This document shows positions 15,669 to 22,705 of a DNA stretch of 28,771 nt, one piece after another (the stretch's first letter is position 1; each line of letters opens with the position of its first letter). Position numbers and translations under genes: made by a program. The notes beneath the pieces were generated by a model. The model saw only the letters and a program-made list of their open reading frames with translations, was not told where the DNA came from and did no database searches. Source of the stretch: Bacteroidota bacterium. GTDB lineage: Bacteria > Bacteroidota > Ignavibacteria > Ignavibacteriales > Ignavibacteriaceae. The stretch lies in contig JAEYUD010000144.1 in the NCBI GenBank assembly GCA_023433685.1, forward strand, positions 1-28,771. Direction: 5' to 3'.

Positions 15669-15820
15669 TGATGCGCTGCCGCGTACTTTAACGCAGTTTT
15701 GGGCCGGCACATTTTCAGATGTGAATCCAGCCCTCGCCGCGGTTGCAGTTTGTGTGGGGTCGGTCTTAAGTGGTAAACCACTGTTGCCTCTCCCGGGCGG
15801 GTGGGATCAGAACCCGCCAC
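15669..15820. other. hairpin-rich intergenic segment of unknown nature
   Basis: No gene is visible here, but consecutive inverted repeats are. An arm at 15676-15696 pairs CTG/CAG and CGT/ACG. An extended hairpin at 15701-15733 pairs GGGC, GG and CACAT with ATGTG, CC and GCCC around a 6-base loop. AGTGGTAAACCACT lies at 15769-15782. A 7-bp stem pairs GGCGGGT (15796-15802) with ACCCGCC (15812-15818). It could be an RNA on either strand or a remnant of a repeat element. It does not match tmRNA, SRP RNA, RNase P or 6S consensus that I can recall. Confidence 0.4.
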
Positions 15821-15823
15821 TTC

Positions 15824-15877
15824 GATTAAATGAAACGATTAAAACACGATTAAATAAAGAGATTAAATTCGATTAAA
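15824..15877 (+). repeat. five GATTAAA iterations
   Basis: GATTAAA occurs at 15824, 15837, 15848, 15861 and 15871, spaced 13, 11, 13 and 10 bases apart, so roughly one per helical turn. A related GATCAAA follows at 15884. This could be a protein-binding array or merely AT-rich low complexity. No associated replication gene is present to suggest an origin. Confidence 0.55.
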
Positions 15878-15878
15878 T

Positions 15879-16003
15879 ATAAAGATCAAACGCGGGATGA
15901 CTAAACAATCATCCATCTTTCCGCCAATGGCGGCAAACCTTCATCCCGCCTTCACCGTCCTCTTGGGACCCAAGTCCCGCACGGCAAATAATTTGATCTT
16001 TAT
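15879..16003 (-). ncRNA. candidate structured small RNA or MITE (three-way junction)
   Basis: A nested inverted-repeat unit of 125 bases. The outer 12-bp stem is perfect: ATAAAGATCAAA at 15879-15890 with TTTGATCTTTAT at 15992-16003. Inside, a 9-bp stem pairs GCGGGATGA (15892-15900) with TCATCCCGC (15941-15949) and encloses a CCGCC-AAT-GGCGG hairpin at 15921-15933. A separate hairpin CTTGGGACCCAAG sits at 15962-15974. On the minus strand a good promoter ends just before the outer stem, favouring a transcribed RNA whose 5' end is the first strand of that stem. No T-run terminator follows, and a miniature transposable element remains possible. Confidence 0.45.
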
Positions 16004-16009
16004 CTGTAA

Positions 16010-16040
16010 CAAAATTACACATACCGAGAACCCTCCACAA
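16010..16040 (-). promoter_or_regulatory. Bacteroidota-type promoter facing the structured element
   Basis: On the minus strand TTG (complement of 16038-16040) is followed after 20 bases by TAATTTTG (complement of 16010-16017), an exact TAnnTTTG match. Transcription would begin near 16003-16006, at the outer stem of the candidate RNA. Confidence 0.5.
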
Positions 16041-16089
16041 TGGGAGCCACTCCTCATTTTTTCCGGGGGAAGTGGGGGCTGGTACCCAG

Positions 16090-16145
16090 GTGAAGGGTGA
16101 ACTGTGAAGGGTGAACTGTGAAGGGTGAACTGTGAACTATGAACT
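16090..16145 (+). repeat. 14-bp tandem repeat
   Basis: GTGAAGGGTGAACT is repeated three times exactly (16090-16131), followed by a degenerate fourth unit, GTGAACTATGAACT. A trailing AT-rich stretch to about 16180 repeats ATGTGAAATGTTAAATGTTA-like words. There are no spacers, so this is a simple tandem repeat and not a CRISPR array. Unit slippage may vary copy number between strains. Confidence 0.85.
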
Positions 16146-16180
16146 GTGAAGTTTTTTGAAATGTGAAATGTTAAATGTTA

Positions 16181-16488
16181 TGCGCCGCGGCGCAGTGATC
16201 CGCCTACGGCGAGGCAGAGTCCGCTTCAGCGTAAAAAGGAATGTAAATCGAACCGAATAGCTCGCCATGGCGAGGCAAAGAACGCAGAGGGGATAATCAA
16301 TAGACGGTGGCTTCAGCCATCGTTTTGAGGGGGAATAATAAATCCGGCTTCAGCCGCGGGGGAGAGCCTTCGGCGTGAAAAGGAATGTAAATCGAACCAC
16401 AGAGCTCGCCGTGGCGAGGCAAAGAACGCAGAGGGGGAGAGCCCGCTTCGGCGGGCGAAATATGGTAGCTCCGTGCGTAAGCGCGGAG
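16181..16488. repeat. array of about ten mini-hairpins with a 66-bp direct repeat
   Basis: Short GC-rich palindromes recur at 16181-16194, 16201-16211, 16222-16231, 16261-16274, 16304-16323, 16345-16356, 16366-16374, 16405-16418, 16441-16456 and 16469-16488. Several have TTCA, TTCG or TTC loops, and some are followed by an A-run. A 66-base unit at 16231-16296 is repeated at 16375-16440 with about seven differences. Its internal CTCGCC...GGCGAG palindrome keeps its stem while the loop changes. No coding region is evident here, and this completes the contents of the 886-base gene-free interval 15664-16549. Confidence 0.75.
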
Positions 16489-16549
16489 GGAGCAGAGGGG
16501 ATGTCCACCTCTACCCAAAAATCTCGCTTGCCTCTGTTTCTGGCATGTA

Positions 16550-17062
16550 TCAGGGCTGGATGGTTGCTAGGTCATCAGGATAATAAAGGGTAATATTTCT
16601 CACACGGCTGAATGTGCTATCAGCAGATACAAGCTTTGTTACTCCAAGGCGTTTCGATACGGCGATTATAAGGGAATCATTTGTTAGTAATCCGTAATGT
16701 CGCTGGATGTTCAGTGCATCAAGCAGGTCACCTCTTGTTACTTCAACAATGTTCAAACCGATACTGAGCAGATCTTCGAATAAAAACTCGTATTGATAAA
16801 GCGATCTTACGATCCCGGGATTTTCACTCAGCTTTCTTGCCGGATTCCCTCCCGTTATACTACCCGAACTTCTGGCTTCTTCGAGCATCAGGACATGCAT
16901 TACTTCTGCAAGTATATGAGTCGAGATAAAACAGTTGATCTCCCCCGATGCAATCCGGTCGATCAACTCAACACACTGAGGTGATTTTTGCTGGATTGCA
17001 TACAAAACAATATTTGCATCCAGCATCAGATTATCAGAGGCTTCGATCATCGTGAGATTCAT
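16550..17062 (-). CDS. PIN-domain ribonuclease toxin (VapC-like)
   Basis: A 170-residue PIN domain, the fold of VapC toxins that cleave tRNA or rRNA. The acidic metal-binding residues expected of the fold are visible: Asp15 in LDANIV, Glu53 in ILAEVMH, Asp129 in LLTNDSLI and Asp148 in SADSTF. Length is slightly above the usual 130-150 residues, with an insertion around 64-82. Its ATG overlaps the last 4 bases of the small upstream gene (ATGA arrangement), the classic antitoxin-toxin coupling. RNA target unknown. Confidence 0.92.
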   Translation of the reverse strand: MNLTMIEASDNLMLDANIVLYAIQQKSPQCVELIDRIASGEINCFISTHILAEVMHVLMLEEARSSGSITGGNPARKLSENPGIVRSLYQYEFLFEDLLSIGLNIVEVTRGDLLDALNIQRHYGLLTNDSLIIAVSKRLGVTKLVSADSTFSRVRNITLYYPDDLATIQP

Positions 17063-17328
17063 TGGTCGTAGTAATCCTCATCGATGTCGTTATTCAATTG
17101 CTCAAGTGAGACCCTGAATGGCGCGGTGCACAACCTCTTAGCTGCCTCAACTCGTAGTTTTGCCCTTACAGGTTCAGTCCGGTTGTATGAGATAACGGCC
17201 TCCTGAACCACATCACTTATTGTCTTACCTTCACGGTAAGCTCTTTCCTTCAATATCTTTACGACTTCCTCGTCGAGGATCGTGCCGACCTTCACTCTCT
17301 TTCTCTTTCCGATCTCTGCATTGGCCAT
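17059..17328 (-). CDS. ribbon-helix-helix-type antitoxin
   Basis: An 89-residue partner of the PIN toxin. The basic N terminus and the segment VGTILDEEVVKILKERA followed by GKTISDVVQEAV fit a strand-helix-helix DNA-binding fold. The acidic tail DIDEDYYDQ is a likely toxin-binding element that becomes ordered on the PIN domain. It lies first in the operon with a 4-base overlap, as expected for a labile antitoxin that also represses its own promoter. A CopG/Arc-like fold is the best reading, but the exact subfamily is not clear. Confidence 0.82.
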   Translation of the reverse strand: MANAEIGKRKRVKVGTILDEEVVKILKERAYREGKTISDVVQEAVISYNRTEPVRAKLRVEAAKRLCTAPFRVSLEQLNNDIDEDYYDQ

Positions 17329-17356
17329 TTTTGATTCTTTCGGGTTTTTATTGGTC

Positions 17357-17387
17357 GAAATATAAGGGATTTTGGGTTTATTGTCAA
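17357..17387 (-). promoter_or_regulatory. promoter of the toxin-antitoxin operon
   Basis: On the minus strand TTGACA (complement of 17382-17387) is followed, 20 bases after its TTG, by TATATTTC (complement of 17357-17364), one base off TAnnTTTG. The antitoxin ATG at 17328 lies about 28 bases downstream. Confidence 0.5.
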
Positions 17388-17392
17388 GAAAG

Positions 17393-17421
17393 TTTCAAGA
17401 AAAAGAGAAAAATTCTTGAAA
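17393..17421. promoter_or_regulatory. inverted-repeat operator candidate upstream of the toxin-antitoxin promoter
   Basis: TTTCAAGAA at 17393-17401 and TTCTTGAAA at 17413-17421 form a perfect 9-bp inverted repeat with an 11-base spacer. A partial TCAAGAA half-site lies at 17384-17390 on the -33 element. The position fits autoregulation by the antitoxin, but the dyad also lies upstream of the secreted-protein gene and could serve that side. Confidence 0.45.
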
Positions 17422-17567
17422 TTTTTCATTTCTTTCGTCAGCTATAGATCTAACTCCCTACTGAGTTTTTGCCCTTAAGCCCTCGGATAACTCCAGAAAG
17501 AACCGAAGATATTTCCGAGACTTTAAATTCTCAATCTATTTATATCATCAATCAAGGAGATTTAATC

Positions 17568-20500
17568 ATGTCAAGAAATTGTTTCCGCATTTTTTTTGCG
17601 ATTATTATAGTGCTTTTACTAAGCGGGAGGATAATTCATGCTCAAAGTGGTTATAAAGCTGTTTGGAAAAACATTTATCCAACTTCTTTAAATGAGTACT
17701 ACTTGGGCAGTTATGGCAGTGGTTTATCAACATATATTGCAACGCAAGACTTAGTATTAGGGAAGTACTCTGACATAAAATATCGTGCGTGGGTAATGTT
17801 TCCATTTCAAGCCTTAAACTTGGACGGCTTTCAGGTATTTTCATATGCGTTTCTTGTAGTGAATGTCACGAATGCCGGAGCATCCAATTCTTTAGTCGAT
17901 TTAAGGAGATGGTCGTATGGTTTGACTCCAAAACAATTGGTCGAGGGGAGTTATCTCTCCAGCATCCTCTATGATCAACTGGCGTATGGGAATGTCTATT
18001 CTGCCGGTTCTACTATATTCCGATCGACCGGCCAACAATCTCAGTCATTGGGTTCGGCGGCCATTACAGAACTCAATGATGCAGCTTCATCTGTTAATCC
18101 ATGGTTCATTGTATCAATGACAGAATTGGACGATAATAGTGACCCACATATACAGTTGGCACCCCAAAGTACATATCTAAAAGTAGCTTTTATCGACTAC
18201 TCGGAACCTTCTGCGATAGCATCGATTACAGAGGGACAACCTGATATTGACATATCGGAATCGGGAAACTACACGGTTTATTTTTCTGGATCGACTGATA
18301 TGCAATCTGGTATTGAATACTATGTTGTAAAAGAATATTTTAATGGAAATAAGATCAATGAAAAACAGATTCTGTCCACTGCTCAATTGAATTGGATTCG
18401 CTCAAATCAAGTAGAAGGTGATTATGTTTATAGTGTCAGAGCATTCAATGGTTCAGGTGTTGGTTCGGCAGAAGTATTCAGCGATGGCGTAACCGTCCAA
18501 TTCCCACCTCCGCCGCCATCAGTAGAACTATTGTATGGTGGTGGTCATTCTCCGGCATCGGGAATCCCTTCCACATCATTTACATTTTATGTATACTATA
18601 AGTCTTCGACAGGATTGCCACCCAATAGTAATTCAATTAAACTTAACTTGGTGAATGGTAGCACGGTTACTCTTACAGGTGGAGGAAATTATCAAACCGG
18701 AGTATCATATCAGGGTTCGGTTTCGAATCTTGCTATTGGAAGTCATGAATATTACTTTACGGGACAAGTTGGAAATAAAGTACTACGCTACCCTCAGGGC
18801 ACTCAGAATTTGACCGTTTCAGTTTCTGAACCGATGCAAGGGTGGGACTTACAAGTCCAAGAGGTCACATCCACGCCCTCGGGAGTGACGCCCGGTAGTT
18901 CTTTTACCGGAAAAGCAAAAATTTACAACGCAAGTAACTCACCTGACAAAATTTACTATAATGTGCCTTACGAATTCAAATTTTACAATTCATCAGGTAC
19001 TTTGATCGATTCTAAATCAGGTACAATCCCTTCGGTTAGTCAGTACCAGACTTTATATATTTCGGAAAACTTCACCGCACCATCAAATGAGGGGACATGT
19101 AGTATCGTCTTCAGTGCGAATGTCACAAGGGATGAACATCCTGAGAATAATACTGCATCAAAGCCTATCGTTGTCAGTAGTTCAGGTCCCAAGTATAAGT
19201 GGTTTATTCCGAGCGGACATCACTGGGTTCAAATGGATACTCAAAATCCTACTCATTCATTCAATGACATAATATATACTATACTTTACGGTGGAAACAC
19301 CAAAGTAACATTGAAGCGGTCAACTTCAACAACGAACTATGATATTGATAAAAAGAAACTGCGTATGTTTGATAGTCAATCGATAATTGTAGTGAATGAA
19401 TGGTGTACTTCAACTCCTCCAACCGGTATGATTAGCTTTGGGAGTAGCAATAATAGTGTTGCTACATATGATTTGACAAATATATCAGCATTCTCGGGCG
19501 AAACTGTTGAGTTTGTTGTAAATTCGAATCATATATCTTTCAATCCAACTGAGCCGGATATCTATTTCAACGATCAAGGTCAAACAGTCGATCCATGGTT
19601 TGATAACTTCTCCACTCAAAACGGAGGCTATACACTTAAGTTAAGGTTCGATATACCAAATTCTGCAACACCAGGAACTTATAGTTTTTATTGTGGAACA
19701 GAATTCTCAGACTATCAGTCGAAATTTGTTGCCCAACTCAAAATTACAGTACTTGCACCGCCACCAACAATTACTGCTATTTCGAAGACAAGTCTTTCGG
19801 CGGATGATGAGATTACAATCACCGGATCTAACTTTGGATCATCGGCCGGTAGTGTATCTTTTAATACTCTTTCAGCTGCATCGATTGTTAGTTGGAGTGC
19901 AACATCTGTAAGATGCATAGTTCCGGTCGGAGTGCAAAGCGGAACACTTTTCGTAACAGCTCCGGGTGGTCCAAGTAACGCAATGAACTACAGTGTAATT
20001 AGCTCAACGGGTATCCCCCAAGTAGTGCAAGCAATACCTGATTTCTCAATTAAAACAAATGAGAACAGATTCGTGGCCGATCTCCGCCAGATATTCTCTG
20101 ATCCGAATGGTGGAAACTTAACTTTTGCATTCGCATCAGTGCAGAATGCTATAGTAGCGAACGCGGACTCACTGTTAAATGGCAGATTAATAGTTTCTGT
20201 TTCATCGGTAAATCAAGCTTCTGACCGTATCATTGTTACTGCAAAAGACCCTTCTAATAAATCCATAAGCGATACCGTCGATGTAACAATTAATCTGGTT
20301 GATCCGCCGATATCTTCATCTTGCTATGCACTCAACTTCAATCCCGGTAAACTGTTCCTAAGTTGGTCTGACAATAATTCAATTGAAGATGGCTACAAAA
20401 TTGAAAGGAAATCCGGTTCCTCATCTTGGACTCAGATTGCACAGGTGGGCCCGAATGTTATTACTTATCTGGATTCCAATTTGAATTCAAGTACAATATA

Positions 20501-22580
20501 TTTTTATCGGATCAGGGCTTTCAAAGGTCAGTTTAATTCTTCTTATGGTCCGGAAGTATTTGACACAACATTAGTCCCGATTCCACCTGTTCCTTCAGGT
20601 GTGAACAGCCAAGTGATCTCCGCATACTCAATCAGAGTAAATTGGAGTGACAACTCACAGTTGGAACTTGGTTTCCGCCTTGAAAGAAAACTTGGTACAG
20701 GGGCTGAATGGGTTGAGATTGGCCAGTTGAGTGCTGGAACCACCACTTTTCTTGATACAGGATTAACGCCGAATCGGAGTTATTCATATAGAGTTCGTGC
20801 TTTTAATAATACAGGTGTGTCTGGATATTCATCTCCGACCACCTCACAGACACCTGAAATACTTCCATTGCCGCCCATGAATCTATCAGCAATTTCGGAC
20901 CCGCAATCAAATTCTGTAATCCAGTTGACCTGGCATGATATGTCAAATAATGAGACCGGCTTTAAGGTAGAAAGGAGTTTAGATTCAGTAGCGAATTGGG
21001 TGCAAATCAGTCAACCTCTTATGAGTACATATAGAGATTCGGGACTAGTCAGTGGAACAAAGTATTATTATCGGGTAAGAGCCTACAACAGTGTCGGAAA
21101 CTCTCCATTTTCAAACATTGCTTCAGCAACCACGCCGGAAGTACTTCCTAACCAACCTGATAGTCTGATTGCACAAACATTGAACTCATCGTCTATCCAA
21201 ATACGATGGGCAGACAGATCCCACAACGAGCTAGGCTTTAAATTGGAAAGGAAACTCTCAACTGCACCAAACTGGCTTGAAATTGTATCCTTGCCAGCTA
21301 ATGTTAAAACCTACAATGACACAGGATTAGTCCAAAATACTACATACAACTATCGGATCAGATCATATAACTCAATTGGATACTCGGGCTACTCGAATAT
21401 TGCAAACGCCACTACAAATGATATGGCACCAATTCCTCCTTCAGCACTCGCTACGACAGCACTTGGACCAACGAAAATCAAGCTTCAGTGGAATGATAAT
21501 TCAGGAAATGAGACAAGATTCACAATTGAAAGGAGTTACCTCAGAAATGGGCCTTGGACCAAAATTGATTCCGTGAATATGAATGTCACACAATACTCTG
21601 ACAGCAATTTGGTACCGGCGACGAAATACTTCTATCGTATTCGTGCATTCAATTCTATCGGTTACAGTAGTTATTCAAATATTGATTCGGCTATAACCCA
21701 CGATATTCCTCCAATTGCTCCAACAGCATTGGTTACACAGGCAGTAGGTTCAGGAAAAGTCGCGTTGCAATGGGCTGACAATTCCGGAAATGAGTCGTAT
21801 TTTAATATTGAAAGAAGTACCGGGAATATTTGGAACTGGCAAATTATTGATTCAGTTGGAGCCAACCAGACTCAGTATCTGGACAGTAATCTAACCCCAG
21901 TGACACTGTACTTTTATAGAATTCGGGCAAAAAATCCTATGGGTTATAGTGGTTACTCTAACATCGATTCAGCTTTGACCTTTGATGTCCCCCCAATGCC
22001 TCCAACAAATCTGCAGTTAGCGGCAGTAACAAATCGAATAGTTGCACTTTCCTGGCAGGATAATTCCTCCAATGAGGTCGGATTCAAGATTCTTCGAAAG
22101 ATAGGATTTGAAGCCACATGGAGTCTGCTCGACAGCACCGGAGCGGATATTACAAATTATACTGATTCTCTCAGCACTACATCTATCTGTTGGTACAGAA
22201 TCTATGCCTTTAATTTATTTGGAGAATCTTCACTCTCAGATTCAGTATCGCTTGATTTAACTGGTATGGATAAAGAATCGCTTTTAAGCAGTATACCTGA
22301 TGAGTTCAACTTATATCAAAACTACCCCAATCCCTTCAATCCGACAACAATTGTCAGATTTGCAATTCCAAAAGAATCAATTGTAAAGATTGAACTCTTC
22401 AGTAGCCAGGGAGAGCTCGTGAACGTGTTAGAGTCATCAGAGAGAAAACCCGGTTACTATGAAGTTGATCTAAATATGTCGAATTTAGCCAGTGGAATAT
22501 ACCTTTACAGAATCACGGCGATTCCGATGGATAGTAGTGATCCTTACATCCAAACGAAGAAGTTTGTGTTGATGAAATAA
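17568..22580 (+). CDS. secreted FN3-repeat protein with type IX sorting tail
   Basis: A 1,670-residue exported protein, probably surface-attached or released through the type IX secretion system. The ATG at 17568 follows an AAGGAGA site with 7 bases between, and the first 25 residues form a signal peptide ending near IIHAQ. An upstream in-frame ATG at 17469 would hide that signal. Regions: an unassigned N-terminal domain to about 250, a CARDB-like module (about 424-540), an unassigned beta region, an IPT/TIG domain (about 731-812), an Ig/cadherin-like module (about 820-905), and seven FN3 repeats of roughly 93 residues (about 915-1563), each with W-x-D and Y-R-[IV] signatures. The C-terminal sorting domain (about 1578-1670) contains LYQNYPNPFNPTT. 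No catalytic motif is evident; adhesion is the likeliest role. The gene looks more AT-rich than its neighbours. Confidence 0.94.
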   Translation: MSRNCFRIFFAIIIVLLLSGRIIHAQSGYKAVWKNIYPTSLNEYYLGSYGSGLSTYIATQDLVLGKYSDIKYRAWVMFPFQALNLDGFQVFSYAFLVVNVTNAGASNSLVDLRRWSYGLTPKQLVEGSYLSSILYDQLAYGNVYSAGSTIFRSTGQQSQSLGSAAITELNDAASSVNPWFIVSMTELDDNSDPHIQLAPQSTYLKVAFIDYSEPSAIASITEGQPDIDISESGNYTVYFSGSTDMQSGIEYYVVKEYFNGNKINEKQILSTAQLNWIRSNQVEGDYVYSVRAFNGSGVGSAEVFSDGVTVQFPPPPPSVELLYGGGHSPASGIPSTSFTFYVYYKSSTGLPPNSNSIKLNLVNGSTVTLTGGGNYQTGVSYQGSVSNLAIGSHEYYFTGQVGNKVLRYPQGTQNLTVSVSEPMQGWDLQVQEVTSTPSGVTPGSSFTGKAKIYNASNSPDKIYYNVPYEFKFYNSSGTLIDSKSGTIPSVSQYQTLYISENFTAPSNEGTCSIVFSANVTRDEHPENNTASKPIVVSSSGPKYKWFIPSGHHWVQMDTQNPTHSFNDIIYTILYGGNTKVTLKRSTSTTNYDIDKKKLRMFDSQSIIVVNEWCTSTPPTGMISFGSSNNSVATYDLTNISAFSGETVEFVVNSNHISFNPTEPDIYFNDQGQTVDPWFDNFSTQNGGYTLKLRFDIPNSATPGTYSFYCGTEFSDYQSKFVAQLKITVLAPPPTITAISKTSLSADDEITITGSNFGSSAGSVSFNTLSAASIVSWSATSVRCIVPVGVQSGTLFVTAPGGPSNAMNYSVISSTGIPQVVQAIPDFSIKTNENRFVADLRQIFSDPNGGNLTFAFASVQNAIVANADSLLNGRLIVSVSSVNQASDRIIVTAKDPSNKSISDTVDVTINLVDPPISSSCYALNFNPGKLFLSWSDNNSIEDGYKIERKSGSSSWTQIAQVGPNVITYLDSNLNSSTIYFYRIRAFKGQFNSSYGPEVFDTTLVPIPPVPSGVNSQVISAYSIRVNWSDNSQLELGFRLERKLGTGAEWVEIGQLSAGTTTFLDTGLTPNRSYSYRVRAFNNTGVSGYSSPTTSQTPEILPLPPMNLSAISDPQSNSVIQLTWHDMSNNETGFKVERSLDSVANWVQISQPLMSTYRDSGLVSGTKYYYRVRAYNSVGNSPFSNIASATTPEVLPNQPDSLIAQTLNSSSIQIRWADRSHNELGFKLERKLSTAPNWLEIVSLPANVKTYNDTGLVQNTTYNYRIRSYNSIGYSGYSNIANATTNDMAPIPPSALATTALGPTKIKLQWNDNSGNETRFTIERSYLRNGPWTKIDSVNMNVTQYSDSNLVPATKYFYRIRAFNSIGYSSYSNIDSAITHDIPPIAPTALVTQAVGSGKVALQWADNSGNESYFNIERSTGNIWNWQIIDSVGANQTQYLDSNLTPVTLYFYRIRAKNPMGYSGYSNIDSALTFDVPPMPPTNLQLAAVTNRIVALSWQDNSSNEVGFKILRKIGFEATWSLLDSTGADITNYTDSLSTTSICWYRIYAFNLFGESSLSDSVSLDLTGMDKESLLSSIPDEFNLYQNYPNPFNPTTIVRFAIPKESIVKIELFSSQGELVNVLESSERKPGYYEVDLNMSNLASGIYLYRITAIPMDSSDPYIQTKKFVLMK

Positions 22581-22624
22581 AATACGATGTTCCTTGATGT
22601 GGGATGTTGAAGAATAAGAAATGG

Positions 22625-22649
22625 CTGCCCCTTACCCGGGGCAGTTTTT
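22625..22649 (+). terminator. intrinsic terminator of the FN3 protein gene
   Basis: CTGCCCC at 22625-22631 and GGGGCAG at 22638-22644 form a 7-bp stem with a 6-base loop, followed by five T residues. It lies 44 bases after the stop codon. Confidence 0.9.
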
Positions 22650-22658
22650 ATATCTGGT

Positions 22659-22704
22659 AGTGTTCTTTAATTTTACTAAATGTTTTTTCAAATTAAGGAA
22701 CACT
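22659..22704 (+). promoter_or_regulatory. 15-bp hairpin enclosing the ribosome binding site
   Basis: AGTGTTCTTTAATTT (22659-22673) pairs with AAATTAAGGAACACT (22690-22704) at 14 of 15 positions, with the odd one a G-U pair in RNA. The loop is 16 bases. The AAGGAA ribosome binding site at 22695-22700 lies wholly in the 3' strand of the stem, and the ATG at 22706 is two bases beyond it. It can act as a translational switch or, as DNA, as an operator. Confidence 0.65.
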
Positions 22705-22705
22705 A

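Noticed and set aside
16090..16488. CRISPR array
   Set aside because: The tandem units have no spacers and the hairpins differ in sequence and spacing; no cas gene is present.
15664..16549. Insertion sequence or prophage remnant
   Set aside because: No transposase or integrase fragment in any frame and no IS-like long terminal repeats; only short palindromes and a 12-bp inverted repeat.
17469..17567. Earlier ATG for the FN3 protein
   Set aside because: It would place 33 polar residues before the signal peptide, whereas the ATG at 17568 has an AAGGAGA site at proper distance.
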